Positions 37,316-45,517 of a stretch of 61,462 nt of DNA are shown piece by piece; position 1 is the stretch's first letter, and every line of letters begins with the position of its first letter. This DNA comes from Terribacillus aidingensis. GTDB lineage: Bacteria > Bacillota > Bacilli > Bacillales > Amphibacillaceae. The position numbers and the translations under genes are program-made. Below the pieces are notes generated by a model. It did not search any database. It saw only the letters and a list, made by a program, of their open reading frames with translations, and was not told where the DNA came from. The stretch lies in contig NZ_OBEK01000004.1 in the NCBI RefSeq assembly GCF_900215625.1, forward strand, positions 1 through 61,462, given 5' to 3'.

Positions 37316-37890
37316 AAATCGGATTCGATATTGATGATACGCTCATCAATCTGCGGGAGCACGCTTTTCATTTATATAATAAAAAGATGAATCAACAAAT
37401 TCCGCTTGCTGTGTTTCATAAGCTCGAGCGAGTCGAAATTCATGAGCCATTCGGACTGACAGAGGAACAAGGGCGTGACATGTGGAATGCCAGCTTGGAG
37501 GAAATCTACTATACTACTTGTCCGCCGTTTCCAAATGCAGTCGAGCTCTTGCAGGAGTTCGAGCGAGACGGTCATGAGATTTATTACATTACCTCCAGAC
37601 CAAAGGAACACGGCGAACGAACAAAAGCATGGATGCAAGCACTCGGCTTTCCTGTGAAAAATGAGCAGTTTTTCTATGGAATGAAGGATGAAGAGAAAAA
37701 TAATATTATGAAAGAGCTTCAGCTGGATTACTATTTTGATGATAAGCCTGAAGTGCTGAATACCCTACTGAATGAGTCCGATACGAAGGTCTTCGTTAAG
37801 CATCAATCCTACAACCAGAATGTGCAATTGCCGAGAATTAGCGAATTATCGGAGATAAGAGAGTTAATAACTAACGTAAAGAAGGATTAA
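37312..37890 (+). CDS. HAD-family phosphatase/nucleotidase-like protein
   Basis: A 192-aa HAD hydrolase of the 5'-nucleotidase-C/YqfW type. The nucleophile motif is FDIDDTLINL at the N-terminus, motif II lies in YYITSRPKE and the acidic motif in DYYFDDKPEVL. It overlaps ribD by 4 nt (TTGA) with AAAGGAGGAGA before a TTG start. In this place it could be the missing phosphatase that dephosphorylates the RibD product to ribitylaminouracil. That role is inferred from context. Confidence 0.82.
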   Translation: MKIGFDIDDTLINLREHAFHLYNKKMNQQIPLAVFHKLERVEIHEPFGLTEEQGRDMWNASLEEIYYTTCPPFPNAVELLQEFERDGHEIYYITSRPKEHGERTKAWMQALGFPVKNEQFFYGMKDEEKNNIMKELQLDYYFDDKPEVLNTLLNESDTKVFVKHQSYNQNVQLPRISELSEIRELITNVKKD

Positions 37891-37922
37891 CGGAAATTTT
37901 ACCGTCAATCCTTCTTTTTACA
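37878..37922 (+). terminator. terminator after the rib-type operon
   Basis: Stem AAAGAAGGATT/AATCCTTCTTT with an inner ACGG/CCGT helix and a T-run. It overlaps the end of the HAD gene. Confidence 0.85.
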
Positions 37923-38030
37923 CTTTACAAAAGGAGGAATTTCCTAGTTATTAGAGAATTAAAGAGTATAATATAAGATTTTTACTAATAATGTAATATT
38001 AGGTATTTAACCGGCGGAGGGGGAGTAAAG

Positions 38031-39083
38031 ATGAATCTCGTTTTATCAGAAACGGATAAAAAATTCAGTGCGTTACTTCTAGACTTCTATGGCATGATAA
38101 AACAAGACAAAAAAGAAGCAGCTGCCATTCTTGCTGAGGTAATGGATGCTATGAAGAAGGAAGTAGTTGTGGAGGAAATGCTAGTCTCAGCCGATTTACT
38201 AGCTATTCGGTACAAGATTATGCAAGAGGATATTCACACTGCGGAGAAATGGATGGAAAAATTTGAAGCCCTAGGCCATGCATTATCACAAGTAAATGCC
38301 TACTATTACCATTACTTTAAAGGACAAATTCTTTTCCAGGAAAAAAGATGGAAAGAGGCAATCCGATATTATGAGCATGCTGAGCTTTATTTAGCGGAGG
38401 AGGAGGAAAAGTCTGATTTCTATTATAAGCTGGCAAGTGCTTATTATCATGCTTATATTCCGGCATTATCAGCATTTAATACAGCAAAGGCTTTGCATTA
38501 CGCTACAGCATACAAGCAGCAGCTGCATCTGATAAAAAGCAAATTGTTGCTCGGACTTAATTACCTGGAAGTTCGGAATTTTAATCAAGCAGAATTTTAT
38601 CTCCTAGAGTCATTATCCTCTCAGACTTCATCTGACAACACATCAACAGAATTAGTGTCCATGATTCATCATAATTTAGGCCTCCTTTACTTCGTTCAGC
38701 TAAAGTTTGAAGAAGCAGTCCTCTATTTTGAAAAAGCTGTTCAAACAGCGTCAAGAAGCCATTATTTAAAGACTATTTACTATCTGACAGAATCACTTTT
38801 CCATGCCGATCGCCAACAGGAAGCGATGCATTATCATCAAATCGGATTCGAAAAGAGCAAGGAGGAACAAGACCTTGATTATCAATGGGCCTTTGCCATG
38901 CTTCACAAACAGTTTGTTGACCGTAACTGCTTTGAAGGCGTCTGGGAACAGGGGATAGCTTATTTTAAATCCATTGGTGATAAGTATAGTGTCCATTACT
39001 ATAGCTTGCGTATGGCCAAGTATTATTCAGTAAAAGGAAAAGCGGAACCCGCAAATTATTATTATCGTCTCGCAATGCAATAA
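38031..39083 (+). CDS. Rap-like TPR regulator 1
   Basis: A 350-aa all-helical protein with the layout of the Rap family: an N-terminal three-helix bundle (1-75) and TPR-type repeats to the end, for example YYYHYFKGQILFQEKRWKEAIRYYEHAE near residue 95 and HHNLGLLYFVQLKFEEAVLYFEKAV near residue 215. Rap proteins act on phosphorelay or DNA-binding regulators and are inhibited by an imported Phr peptide. It is a distant paralogue of the protein at 50079. No ComA box is visible upstream; GGAGGGGG ribosome site. Its Phr-like gene downstream is broken. Targets unknown. Confidence 0.75.
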   Translation: MNLVLSETDKKFSALLLDFYGMIKQDKKEAAAILAEVMDAMKKEVVVEEMLVSADLLAIRYKIMQEDIHTAEKWMEKFEALGHALSQVNAYYYHYFKGQILFQEKRWKEAIRYYEHAELYLAEEEEKSDFYYKLASAYYHAYIPALSAFNTAKALHYATAYKQQLHLIKSKLLLGLNYLEVRNFNQAEFYLLESLSSQTSSDNTSTELVSMIHHNLGLLYFVQLKFEEAVLYFEKAVQTASRSHYLKTIYYLTESLFHADRQQEAMHYHQIGFEKSKEEQDLDYQWAFAMLHKQFVDRNCFEGVWEQGIAYFKSIGDKYSVHYYSLRMAKYYSVKGKAEPANYYYRLAMQ

Positions 39084-39117
39084 CTGTTTCACTATCTTAG
39101 TGAGATTACTAAGAATC

Positions 39118-39208
39118 ATGAAAAGTCATCCTTTGTCTTAGCAGCGGTATTATTCTCGCAATTGTACTTTTGTTGGTGTTCGCATTCTGCAGCTGTTGCA
39201 AAGTATAA
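39118..39208 (+). pseudogene. frameshifted phr-like peptide gene
   Basis: From ATG 39118 the frame stops after seven codons. Dropping one A in the AAAA at 39120-39123 gives about 29 codons (MKVILCLSSGIILAIVLLLV and on, to TAA 39206). That is a hydrophobic signal-like peptide starting like the intact phr-like peptide at 49925-50065. No C-terminal signal segment of Phr type remains, and no clear ribosome site is present. Confidence 0.35.
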
Positions 39209-39255
39209 GAGAAACGCATATTTTGTCTGTTTCTTCTTGTAGTAAAAATTTCTTG

Positions 39256-39284
39256 TTGAAATATGTAGATGTGTGTAGTAAAGT
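39256..39284 (+). promoter_or_regulatory. putative promoter of the lysine-riboswitch transcript
   Basis: TTGAAA (39256-39261), 17-bp spacer, TAAAGT (39279-39284). It is located about 30 nt before the riboswitch aptamer. Confidence 0.45.
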
Positions 39285-39314
39285 TAATTGAGTTTTCAAT
39301 TGCATACAAATCCT

Positions 39315-39510
39315 CATCATTTGATGAGGTAGAGGATGCGGCTGTTAATAGTACAGACTGGGAGATCTGGAGAGATCATGGAACAGTTTGGAAAGGAGTA
39401 GCTGCCGAAGCCGGATGGACTCTCCATTCCTCTGGCTGGGTCTGTACTCGAATAGGGGCAGAACTGTCACGTCAGTCGCAAAGCTGGCGTGTTGCGCTAT
39501 CTTTGTGAGA
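39315..39510 (+). promoter_or_regulatory. lysine riboswitch (L-box)
   Basis: The conserved core is visible in order: GATGAGGTAGAGGATGCGGC (39323-39342), an AGTA segment, GGAAAGGAGTAGCTGCCGAAG near 39393 and the TGGCTGGGTCTGTA block near 39434. A P5-type hairpin CACG-CAG/CTG-CGTG follows (39469-39493). It is followed by a terminator and then a lysine-permease-type gene, so excess lysine should cause premature termination. Borders are approximate. Confidence 0.85.
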
Positions 39511-39528
39511 ATGATGCTGTTTATAAGT

Positions 39529-39575
39529 AAAGGCCGTTCGGATAGAGCAAGCTATCCGGGACGGTCTTTTTTCGT
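39529..39575 (+). terminator. riboswitch-controlled terminator before lysP
   Basis: Long stem AAAGGCCGTTCGGATAG/CTATCCGGGACGGTCTTT with loop AGCAAG, followed by a T-run. It lies between aptamer and coding region, the expression platform position. Confidence 0.85.
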
Positions 39576-39617
39576 ATCTTTAGCGCAACAGTGCAAAAAC
39601 AGAGAGGGGTAAAGAAA

Positions 39618-41084
39618 GTGGGCAATCAAAACAACACGAAACAAACCGGCTTACGCAGAGAATTGAAAGCCCGGCATTTAGGGATGATCTCCCTTGGCGG
39701 TACGATTGGTACAGGTCTATTCCTGGCCAGCGGAGGCGCCATCAGCAGTGCAGGTCCAGGAGGTGCATTGCTTGCTTATGCACTAATCGGCTGTATGGTA
39801 TTTTTCTTAATGACGAGCTTGGCGGAAATGGCAGCGTTTATGCCAGTATCCGGCAGCTTCAGCACATATGCAACACGCTTTGTTGATGAGTCCTTTGGGT
39901 TCGCCCTAGGCTGGAACTATTGGTTCAACTGGGCGATCACGATCGCAGCTGAACTCGTAGCCGTCACGTTAATTATGGATTTCTGGTTCCCGGATGTTCC
40001 ATCATGGATCTGGAGTGCAGTCAGTCTGCTTATTATGTTCTTATTGAATTATATTTCGGTAAAAGGGTTTGGTGAATCAGAGTATTGGTTTTCCTTAATT
40101 AAAGTAGTTACAGTTATTATTTTCATTATTGTTGGGATTTTAATGATTATTGGCATCCTTGGAGGGGAAACACGAGGATTTTCTAACTTTACTGTTGGGG
40201 AAGCACCGTTTAAAGGAGGATTCCTTGCTTTGCTTGGTGTGTTCATGGCGGCAGGTTTCTCCTTCCAAGGCACGGAATTACTTGGTGCTGCTGCTGGAGA
40301 AGCAGATGATCCGAAAAACTCTATTCCAAAAGCGATCCGTTCTGTATTCTGGCGTATTCTATTGTTCTATATTTTAGCAATCTTCGTCATTGGCATGATT
40401 ATTCCTTATACAACGGAGAGCCTTGCGAGTGATGATGTGCGATTAAGTCCGTTCACACTTGTATTCGAAAAGGCTGGTATCGCGTTTGCAGCCTCGGTTA
40501 TGAACGCGGTTATCCTGACAGCAGTGCTGTCTGCCGGTAACTCTGGTATGTATGCGAGCACACGGATGCTTTGGAACTTGGCGAAAGAAGGCAAAGCTCC
40601 AGCATTTCTTGGCAAGCTGAACAAAAACGGTGTACCAGTAAACGCGTTGCTTGCAACAGCAGCGGTAGGCTGTGTTGCATTCCTAACTTCCTTCTTCGGC
40701 AATGGAATTGTGTACACATGGCTCTTAAACGTTTCCGGTATGGCCGGCTTTATTGTGTGGGTAGGGATTGCAGTCAGTCATTACCGTTTCCGTAAAGCGT
40801 ATGTGGCCCAAGGCAACGATATCAAAGACTTACCATATACAGCAAAATTCTACCCAGCAGCACCAATACTTGCATTTCTGCTATGTGTGATTGTCATCAT
40901 TGGTCAGAGCTTCTCTTCGTTCACAGAGGATGGCGTCGATTGGGGCAGCTTTATCGCTTCCTATATCGGTATCCCAGTTTTCCTTCTCTGCTGGATCATT
41001 TTTAAAGCGAAAAGAAAAACGAAAGTGCACAAACTGGAAGAAGTTGATTTAACGACTCCAGAGCACGAAACAGCACCAGAATAA
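39618..41084 (+). CDS. lysP: lysine-type amino acid permease (APC family)
   Basis: A 488-aa, 12-helix permease of the AAT group, with RHLGMISLGGTIGTGLFLASG near residue 20 and FQGTELLGAAAGEADDPKNSIPKAI near residue 215, as in LysP. The upstream lysine riboswitch supports lysine as substrate. Start at GTG 39618, where GAGGGG lies 8 nt upstream; the frame also opens at a GTG nine codons earlier, which would place the ribosome site inside the coding region. Confidence 0.9.
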   Translation: MGNQNNTKQTGLRRELKARHLGMISLGGTIGTGLFLASGGAISSAGPGGALLAYALIGCMVFFLMTSLAEMAAFMPVSGSFSTYATRFVDESFGFALGWNYWFNWAITIAAELVAVTLIMDFWFPDVPSWIWSAVSLLIMFLLNYISVKGFGESEYWFSLIKVVTVIIFIIVGILMIIGILGGETRGFSNFTVGEAPFKGGFLALLGVFMAAGFSFQGTELLGAAAGEADDPKNSIPKAIRSVFWRILLFYILAIFVIGMIIPYTTESLASDDVRLSPFTLVFEKAGIAFAASVMNAVILTAVLSAGNSGMYASTRMLWNLAKEGKAPAFLGKLNKNGVPVNALLATAAVGCVAFLTSFFGNGIVYTWLLNVSGMAGFIVWVGIAVSHYRFRKAYVAQGNDIKDLPYTAKFYPAAPILAFLLCVIVIIGQSFSSFTEDGVDWGSFIASYIGIPVFLLCWIIFKAKRKTKVHKLEEVDLTTPEHETAPE

Positions 41085-41089
41085 GAAGA

Positions 41090-41120
41090 GAAAGCTGCCG
41101 GTCATCCGGCAGCTTTTGCT
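41090..41120 (+). terminator. terminator after lysP
   Basis: Stem AAAGCTGCCGG/CCGGCAGCTTT with loop TCAT and a TTTGCTTT tail. Confidence 0.85.
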
Positions 41121-41199
41121 TTATCTTCAGCACTTGCTTAAAGTAGATAATAGTGTATCTTTATTAGCTAAACAGTTATAATTAAGAAGAGGTGAATAA

Positions 41200-42054
41200 A
41201 TGAAAATTGCAATTGTAACAGACAGCATTACGAATATGAGAGAAGAGGATTTACAGCGTTATCCCTTCATCCATTATGCGCATCTGAATGTTATTGTGAA
41301 CGATAAGTCTTTTACTGATTTAAAAGATATAACCAATGAAGAATTGTTTAAATTAATAGATGAGGGAGCTTCCTACTCCTCTTCCCTGCCTTCTCCAGAT
41401 GCATTTCAAGCACTGTATGAGAAGCTGCTGGGTAAATATGATGCGATTATCAGCTTGCATTGTACGGAGCATGTAAGCGGCACGGTGCAATCTGCTCGTA
41501 TTGCACGTACAATGATTGACGGAGCGGAAGACCGTATTCATGTAGTTGATACCAACACAGCGTCTATCGGTGTCGAAAATATTGTCATAAAAGTGTGTCA
41601 ACTTATCGAGCAAGAAAAACCCCTAACTGAAATTTTAAAAGCAATCTCGCTTTATTGCAGACAAGGACACTTGTACCTGACAATCAACGATTTAACGACA
41701 CTTGTGCGTTCGGGCCGAATGTCCAAAACCGCTTCCCGAATCGGCAACCTGCTCCATATAAAACCGATTATCGGTTTAATGGATGGCAAGCTGGAGGTTG
41801 TCGGAAAAGTTCGGACGAAGAAGCGAGTAATGAAGTGGATGATCGAAAAATTAGGGCATAATATTGCCGAAACAGGCAAGCAGGTTGTCCGGATTACGCA
41901 TGTCAATTCCATAGACCTTGCACATGAGTTGAAGCATGCGATGGAAGTTTACGGAGATAAAGTAGAAGTTTTTATCGGCAACGAAATAAGCACTGTGATG
42001 GCCATTCATTTTGGCCGCGGCGGAATTGGCGCAAGCTGGATGCCGGCCGATTAA
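41200..42054 (+). CDS. DegV-family fatty-acid-binding protein
   Basis: A 284-aa protein with the DegV pattern: IAIVTDSITNMREED at the N-terminus, the acyl-binding loop SLPSPDAFQALYEKLL near residue 62, and LVRSGRMSKTASRIGNLLHIKPIIG near residue 168. Such proteins hand fatty acids to a FakA-type kinase in Gram-positives; no fakA is in this window. Monocistronic, with RBS AGAGGTGA. Confidence 0.9.
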   Translation: MKIAIVTDSITNMREEDLQRYPFIHYAHLNVIVNDKSFTDLKDITNEELFKLIDEGASYSSSLPSPDAFQALYEKLLGKYDAIISLHCTEHVSGTVQSARIARTMIDGAEDRIHVVDTNTASIGVENIVIKVCQLIEQEKPLTEILKAISLYCRQGHLYLTINDLTTLVRSGRMSKTASRIGNLLHIKPIIGLMDGKLEVVGKVRTKKRVMKWMIEKLGHNIAETGKQVVRITHVNSIDLAHELKHAMEVYGDKVEVFIGNEISTVMAIHFGRGGIGASWMPAD

Positions 42055-42060
42055 TATACG

Positions 42061-42110
42061 ATATACGAAAAAAAGAGATGAGCAGCAGCTTATCTCTTTT
42101 TTCGTATATC
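42061..42110. terminator. bidirectional terminator between degV-like and MBL genes
   Basis: A long near-perfect inverted repeat: ATATACGAAAAAAAGAGAT on the left pairs with ATCTCTTTTTTCGTATAT on the right. It sits between two convergent genes. Confidence 0.88.
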
Positions 42111-42114
42111 AGGA

Positions 42115-42876
42115 TTAAAAGTTCAAGGAATCGCCATCGTTAGGTACAATTACTTTATCAGCTATCTCTTTTTCCGTAAGAAAGTGACGAAGTTCTTCTC
42201 TTGATAGTCCCCAATGATTGACAGCCTCCATATGGACAGAGATGATTGTTGCATGTGGAGCAGCCTTGGCCACTTCTAAAATATCTTTTTTGTCCATTAC
42301 AAGGGAGCCGCCTTCTAAAAATTGATTATCGCCGCCATTTACGACAATTACTTCAGGCTGCTGTGTTTCAATTGTATCTTGGATTGCTTCATACCAGACG
42401 GTGTCTCCGGCAATATAAAGTGTTTTTTCATTTGCATGCTTCAAGATGACGCCGCAAACATTGCCAGTCCGTTTCAGAATTTCTCCGCGCCCGTGTTCTC
42501 CTTTTGACTTCACTAACTGTATGTCAGCGAAGACTGTGTTCTCTGAAAGAATCTCTACATCCGTAAAGCCGCTCTCTTTAACCTCGTTTGCATCCTCTTC
42601 ATTTTGAACATATATCTTCATATCCTTTGGCAGCATTTCTTTTGCGCTCTCATCAAAATGATCCAGATGTAAATGAGTCAAGATAACAGCGTCTATCCCT
42701 TCAAGAATACTTTCCGCTTGTTCCGGCAAATCAACGAGAGGATTGCGTTGGTCTTGTCGAACGGAGTTAGGAAACGGCGGATATGTCCCTTTTGCAGCTA
42801 GCATTGGATCGATTATAAATTTCTTATCTGCATAATCAACGACAAGTGTTGCATTTCGAATTAGTTTTACATGCAT
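42115..42876 (-). CDS. metallo-beta-lactamase-fold hydrolase
   Basis: A 253-aa MBL-fold protein of the UlaG/L-ascorbate-lactonase-like group. The metal motif is LTHLHLDHFD near residue 73, the later Asp in LYIAGDTVWYE and a His in ISVHMEAVNHWG. Start at ATG 42876 with AAGGGAGAG; the frame continues 39 codons upstream to near the regulator gene, but no good ribosome site is there. It lies downstream of an Lrp-type regulator on the same strand, perhaps as its target. Substrate unknown. Confidence 0.86.
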   Translation of the reverse strand: MHVKLIRNATLVVDYADKKFIIDPMLAAKGTYPPFPNSVRQDQRNPLVDLPEQAESILEGIDAVILTHLHLDHFDESAKEMLPKDMKIYVQNEEDANEVKESGFTDVEILSENTVFADIQLVKSKGEHGRGEILKRTGNVCGVILKHANEKTLYIAGDTVWYEAIQDTIETQQPEVIVVNGGDNQFLEGGSLVMDKKDILEVAKAAPHATIISVHMEAVNHWGLSREELRHFLTEKEIADKVIVPNDGDSLNF

Positions 42877-43001
42877 GCTATTCTCTCCCTTTTTCAAAGT
42901 AAGTATAGTGTAGAATAGGAGGATTATTTCATACATGGCTTTTCTAACGTGTTTTAAAGCTTTTGCTTTAGATTCGAAAGTGTTGGTTGTCATGTGCCGC
43001 T

Positions 43002-43412
43002 TTATTTATCAATAACAATAGAAAGATTGTAATTTACATAGTCATTTAACGCATTCAAAAATTGATTCAAATCGGCTTGTGATGGAAAACGGCATTCCAG
43101 CAAGTAACAGCCTTGGCCGCTAATTTTATAGTTATTCACGACAAACTGCTGCTTTGTTTGAATAAAAGCCAAATAAGGCTGGTGGCTCGTATTCTTGGTA
43201 AAGATCGTCAAAAAAGTATGAAGGGGATATCCTAAGTTATCTTGGTTGATTCGGATGGAATACCCCTCGATAATGTGATTGTCCTCCAGTTTGGCAATCC
43301 TTGCTGCAGCGGCGGGAGCAGAAAGATGAACTTTCTCTCCAAGTTCTTTCATCGTAATCCGGCTGTTTTTTGCTAATTCTTCTATTATTTGTTGATCGGT
43401 GGCATCCAGCAT
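43002..43412 (-). CDS. Lrp/AsnC-family transcriptional regulator
   Basis: A 136-aa protein with an N-terminal helix-turn-helix (QIIEELAKNSRITMKELGEKVHLSAPAAAARIAKLED) and a C-terminal RAM-like domain. It senses an amino acid or similar ligand by family analogy. Its C-terminal domain is slightly short and has a CYLLECRFPSQADLNQFL segment. It is co-oriented with the MBL gene and divergent from the SAM-riboswitch transcript. Confidence 0.88.
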   Translation of the reverse strand: MLDATDQQIIEELAKNSRITMKELGEKVHLSAPAAAARIAKLEDNHIIEGYSIRINQDNLGYPLHTFLTIFTKNTSHQPYLAFIQTKQQFVVNNYKISGQGCYLLECRFPSQADLNQFLNALNDYVNYNLSIVIDK

Positions 43413-43544
43413 CTTATAACATCCTTTACGACCTGTTTATATGCGTACTTGTTAACCGCATTATACCAGAGACGAAAAGTGAAGCTGAAGTGAATGGTGC
43501 GAAAGATAACAAGTGGCTATTTCCGACAATTCCGGTAAGGTATC

Positions 43545-43573
43545 TTGACAATCCAGTAAACGTTTGCTAAACT
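43545..43573 (+). promoter_or_regulatory. promoter of the SAM-riboswitch transcript
   Basis: TTGACA (43545-43550), 17-bp spacer, TAAACT (43568-43573); the consensus -35 makes this a strong candidate. The riboswitch begins about 19 nt downstream. Confidence 0.75.
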
Positions 43574-43591
43574 TCCTTAAAACTATATATG

Positions 43592-43700
43592 TTTCTTATC
43601 CAGAGAGGTGGAGGGATATGGCCCTTTGAAACCTCAGCAGCAGGTCTGGCAACAGACACTGTGCTACATCCATCGGTTTGATTACCGGCAGATAAGATGA
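43592..43700 (+). promoter_or_regulatory. SAM-I riboswitch (S-box)
   Basis: The P1 strands CTTATC (43595-43600) and GATAAG (43691-43696) enclose the conserved core CAGAGAGGTGGAGGGA, TGGCCCTTTGAAACCTCAGC and the GTGCTA-CATCC segment. All S-box landmarks are present. A terminator follows. The downstream gene is an M42-like protein rather than a usual methionine-pathway gene. Confidence 0.92.
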
Positions 43701-43707
43701 ATAGAGG

Positions 43708-43746
43708 AAGCCTCTCGACGCATCTGTCCGAGAGGCTTTTGTATTT
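43708..43746 (+). terminator. SAM-riboswitch-controlled terminator
   Basis: Stem AAGCCTCTCG/CGAGAGGCTT with an 11-nt loop and a T-rich tail. An anti-terminator could form with the 3' side of the riboswitch. Confidence 0.85.
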
Positions 43747-43780
43747 GTCCCGCTGTCGTTTACAGAGAGGGGAACGCAAT

Positions 43781-44746
43781 ATGTTTGAATTAATACGTGA
43801 TCTGTCCAAGTACAAAGGGTGCAGCCAGTCATTTGTGTCACAAATAGTGGAGAAGATAACGCCGTTTGCTGATGAGCTGCACTTTGACAAACGAGGGAAC
43901 CTTATTGTCCGCAAGTTTGGAGAGAGGTATGCGCCGAAAATTACGCTGCTGGCAGAGGTGAAGGAGGAAGTGCACGTGGTTACATCCGTGACAGATTACG
44001 GCGCACTTGCAGCAGATGCGAACTACTTTTCCTTAACCTTCCCTCTAGGCCAGTCCGTCCAAGTGGTGACCAAGAAGGGGCTGCTGCAAGGCGTGGTCGT
44101 GGCCAGTAAAGCGGAAGAGCACGCAGCTGTTATTGATATCGGTGCGAATACAAAACAAGAGGCGCGTCAAATGGGAGTGGAAACTGGCAACCATGTGACA
44201 TGCTATGATGACCAGCTATATCTTGGGGACGAAGTGAGCGGCAGAGTTGTCGGCAAAGGATTGGACAATAAAATTGCACCAGCTATTGCTATTAAACTGC
44301 TGCAGCAATGGGATCCCGCCGAGGGGGAAATTGCGGTCATCTTTTTTTCATCCCAAAACAGGAAACAGCAGCTCAGCCAGCTAGAAGGAGAAGCAGCCTT
44401 CTATATCGGCTCTGTACCGCGTCAAAGCACTGCCCAAAAGAGCAAGGAAACCATTAAGCTGGGCAGTGGTGTCGTCATAAAAGTGGCAGACAAAACGATC
44501 CCCATTAACCAGACGCTGAAGAACCTCTTAGTTGATTTAGCAATCGCACACGACATTGCGTTTCAGCTAGAGTTCTTATTTCAGCACCGATATAAAAAAC
44601 TGTCTACCAAAACGCCAATAAGTGTGCTCAACATACCAATAGAGCATCTGGATCAGACAACACAAGTTGTTTCAATCAAGGATTTGGAAAATACAAATCA
44701 GCTGATTCAGACATACCTTTTACGCAGTAAAGAATTGCAATTTTAA
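43781..44746 (+). CDS. M42-peptidase-like protein lacking metal ligands
   Basis: A 321-aa protein with the overall order of M42 aminopeptidases: an N-terminal DHxD region, an inserted beta domain (about 80-160) and GKGLDNKIAPAIAIKLL near residue 170, matching the DNR/DNK block. The ligand motifs appear changed: the usual CAHMDEIG reads LLAEVKEEVHVV, the EE pair reads SSQNRKQ, and the final His block reads IEHLDQ. It is therefore probably a non-catalytic relative or uses another chemistry. The ATG at 43781 has GAGAGGGG; the frame is open upstream through the terminator. Control by a SAM riboswitch suggests a link to methionine, cysteine or SAM. Confidence 0.75.
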   Translation: MFELIRDLSKYKGCSQSFVSQIVEKITPFADELHFDKRGNLIVRKFGERYAPKITLLAEVKEEVHVVTSVTDYGALAADANYFSLTFPLGQSVQVVTKKGLLQGVVVASKAEEHAAVIDIGANTKQEARQMGVETGNHVTCYDDQLYLGDEVSGRVVGKGLDNKIAPAIAIKLLQQWDPAEGEIAVIFFSSQNRKQQLSQLEGEAAFYIGSVPRQSTAQKSKETIKLGSGVVIKVADKTIPINQTLKNLLVDLAIAHDIAFQLEFLFQHRYKKLSTKTPISVLNIPIEHLDQTTQVVSIKDLENTNQLIQTYLLRSKELQF

Positions 44747-44818
44747 GAAAATTAATTATGCGTCTCAGATAGTTGTCCTATATACTGGAATTAGTAGTAA
44801 AAAAGGAGGCGGTTACGT

Positions 44819-44875
44819 ATGAAAAAGAGAAACCTAACCAAGTCGCAACGCAGGAAGGTTCTAGCAATCAGGTAA
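44819..44875 (+). CDS. 18-aa basic peptide
   Basis: Reads MKKRNLTKSQRRKVLAIR, nearly half Lys/Arg, with the strong ribosome site AAAGGAGGC before the ATG. Its stop codon overlaps the ribosome site of the isochorismatase gene, which starts 14 nt later. It may be a leader that couples or tunes translation of that gene, or an independent small protein. Confidence 0.45.
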   Translation: MKKRNLTKSQRRKVLAIR

Positions 44876-44888
44876 AGGGGAGCTGTCT

Positions 44889-45446
44889 TTGAAGCAAGCA
44901 TTACTAATCATTGATGCACAGTATGCATTGATAGAAGGTGGAGCAGGTGAGAGACCTGTCTATCAGAAAGAGAATTTAATACAGCAAATTAATTTAGTCA
45001 TCAGCAAAGCACAAGCGGCAGGCGCTGACATTCTGTTTGTACGTGATACGGATGTAGCAGAAGGCCAAGGAGCTGGATTTGACATTCACCCACAAATCCA
45101 AATACCAGAAGGAGCGCCTATCTTTAACAAACAAGCAACAAATGCCTTTCACGGGACAGGTCTGCTGGCGTATGTAAAGCAGGCAGAAATCGCCCATCTT
45201 GTTATAATGGGCTGTGAAACACAGCATTGCATTGATACAGCTGTGCGTTATGCGACTGTCCAAGGAATGGATGTCACACTTGCAGCCGATGGGCACTCTA
45301 CGGCGGGATCTGATGTGCTTAGTGCAGAGCAAATCATTCAGCATCATAATCAAATCCTGCACGGACATTATAATGTGGATCATTTTTCAATTGTCCGCCA
45401 AGCAGCGGAGGATTTGTTCCATCCAATACATGATACGTATCGATAA
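44889..45446 (+). CDS. isochorismatase-family cysteine hydrolase
   Basis: A 185-aa cysteine hydrolase with the catalytic Asp in LLIIDAQYALIEG near residue 9, the Lys in FNKQATNAFHGTGL near residue 78 and the Cys in VIMGCETQHCIDTAVR near residue 110. The family includes nicotinamidases and isochorismatases; the partner residues do not decide the substrate. TTG start with AAAGGGGAG. Confidence 0.88.
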   Translation: MKQALLIIDAQYALIEGGAGERPVYQKENLIQQINLVISKAQAAGADILFVRDTDVAEGQGAGFDIHPQIQIPEGAPIFNKQATNAFHGTGLLAYVKQAEIAHLVIMGCETQHCIDTAVRYATVQGMDVTLAADGHSTAGSDVLSAEQIIQHHNQILHGHYNVDHFSIVRQAAEDLFHPIHDTYR

Positions 45447-45465
45447 ATAATTGAAGCTGTTCCAT

Positions 45466-45517
45466 TGCTCATCAGCGTAAGCGCGCGAAATAGCGGCTTA
45501 CACTGATGGGCTTTTTA
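45466..45517 (+). terminator. terminator after the isochorismatase-like gene
   Basis: Stem GCTCATCAGCGTAAGC/GGCTTACACTGATGGGC with a 12-nt loop, followed by TTTTTAT. Between here and 45690 I see no further gene. Confidence 0.85.

Noticed and set aside
39269-39508. 79-codon frame upstream of lysP
   Set aside because: It coincides with the lysine riboswitch aptamer, whose conserved RNA core explains the sequence.
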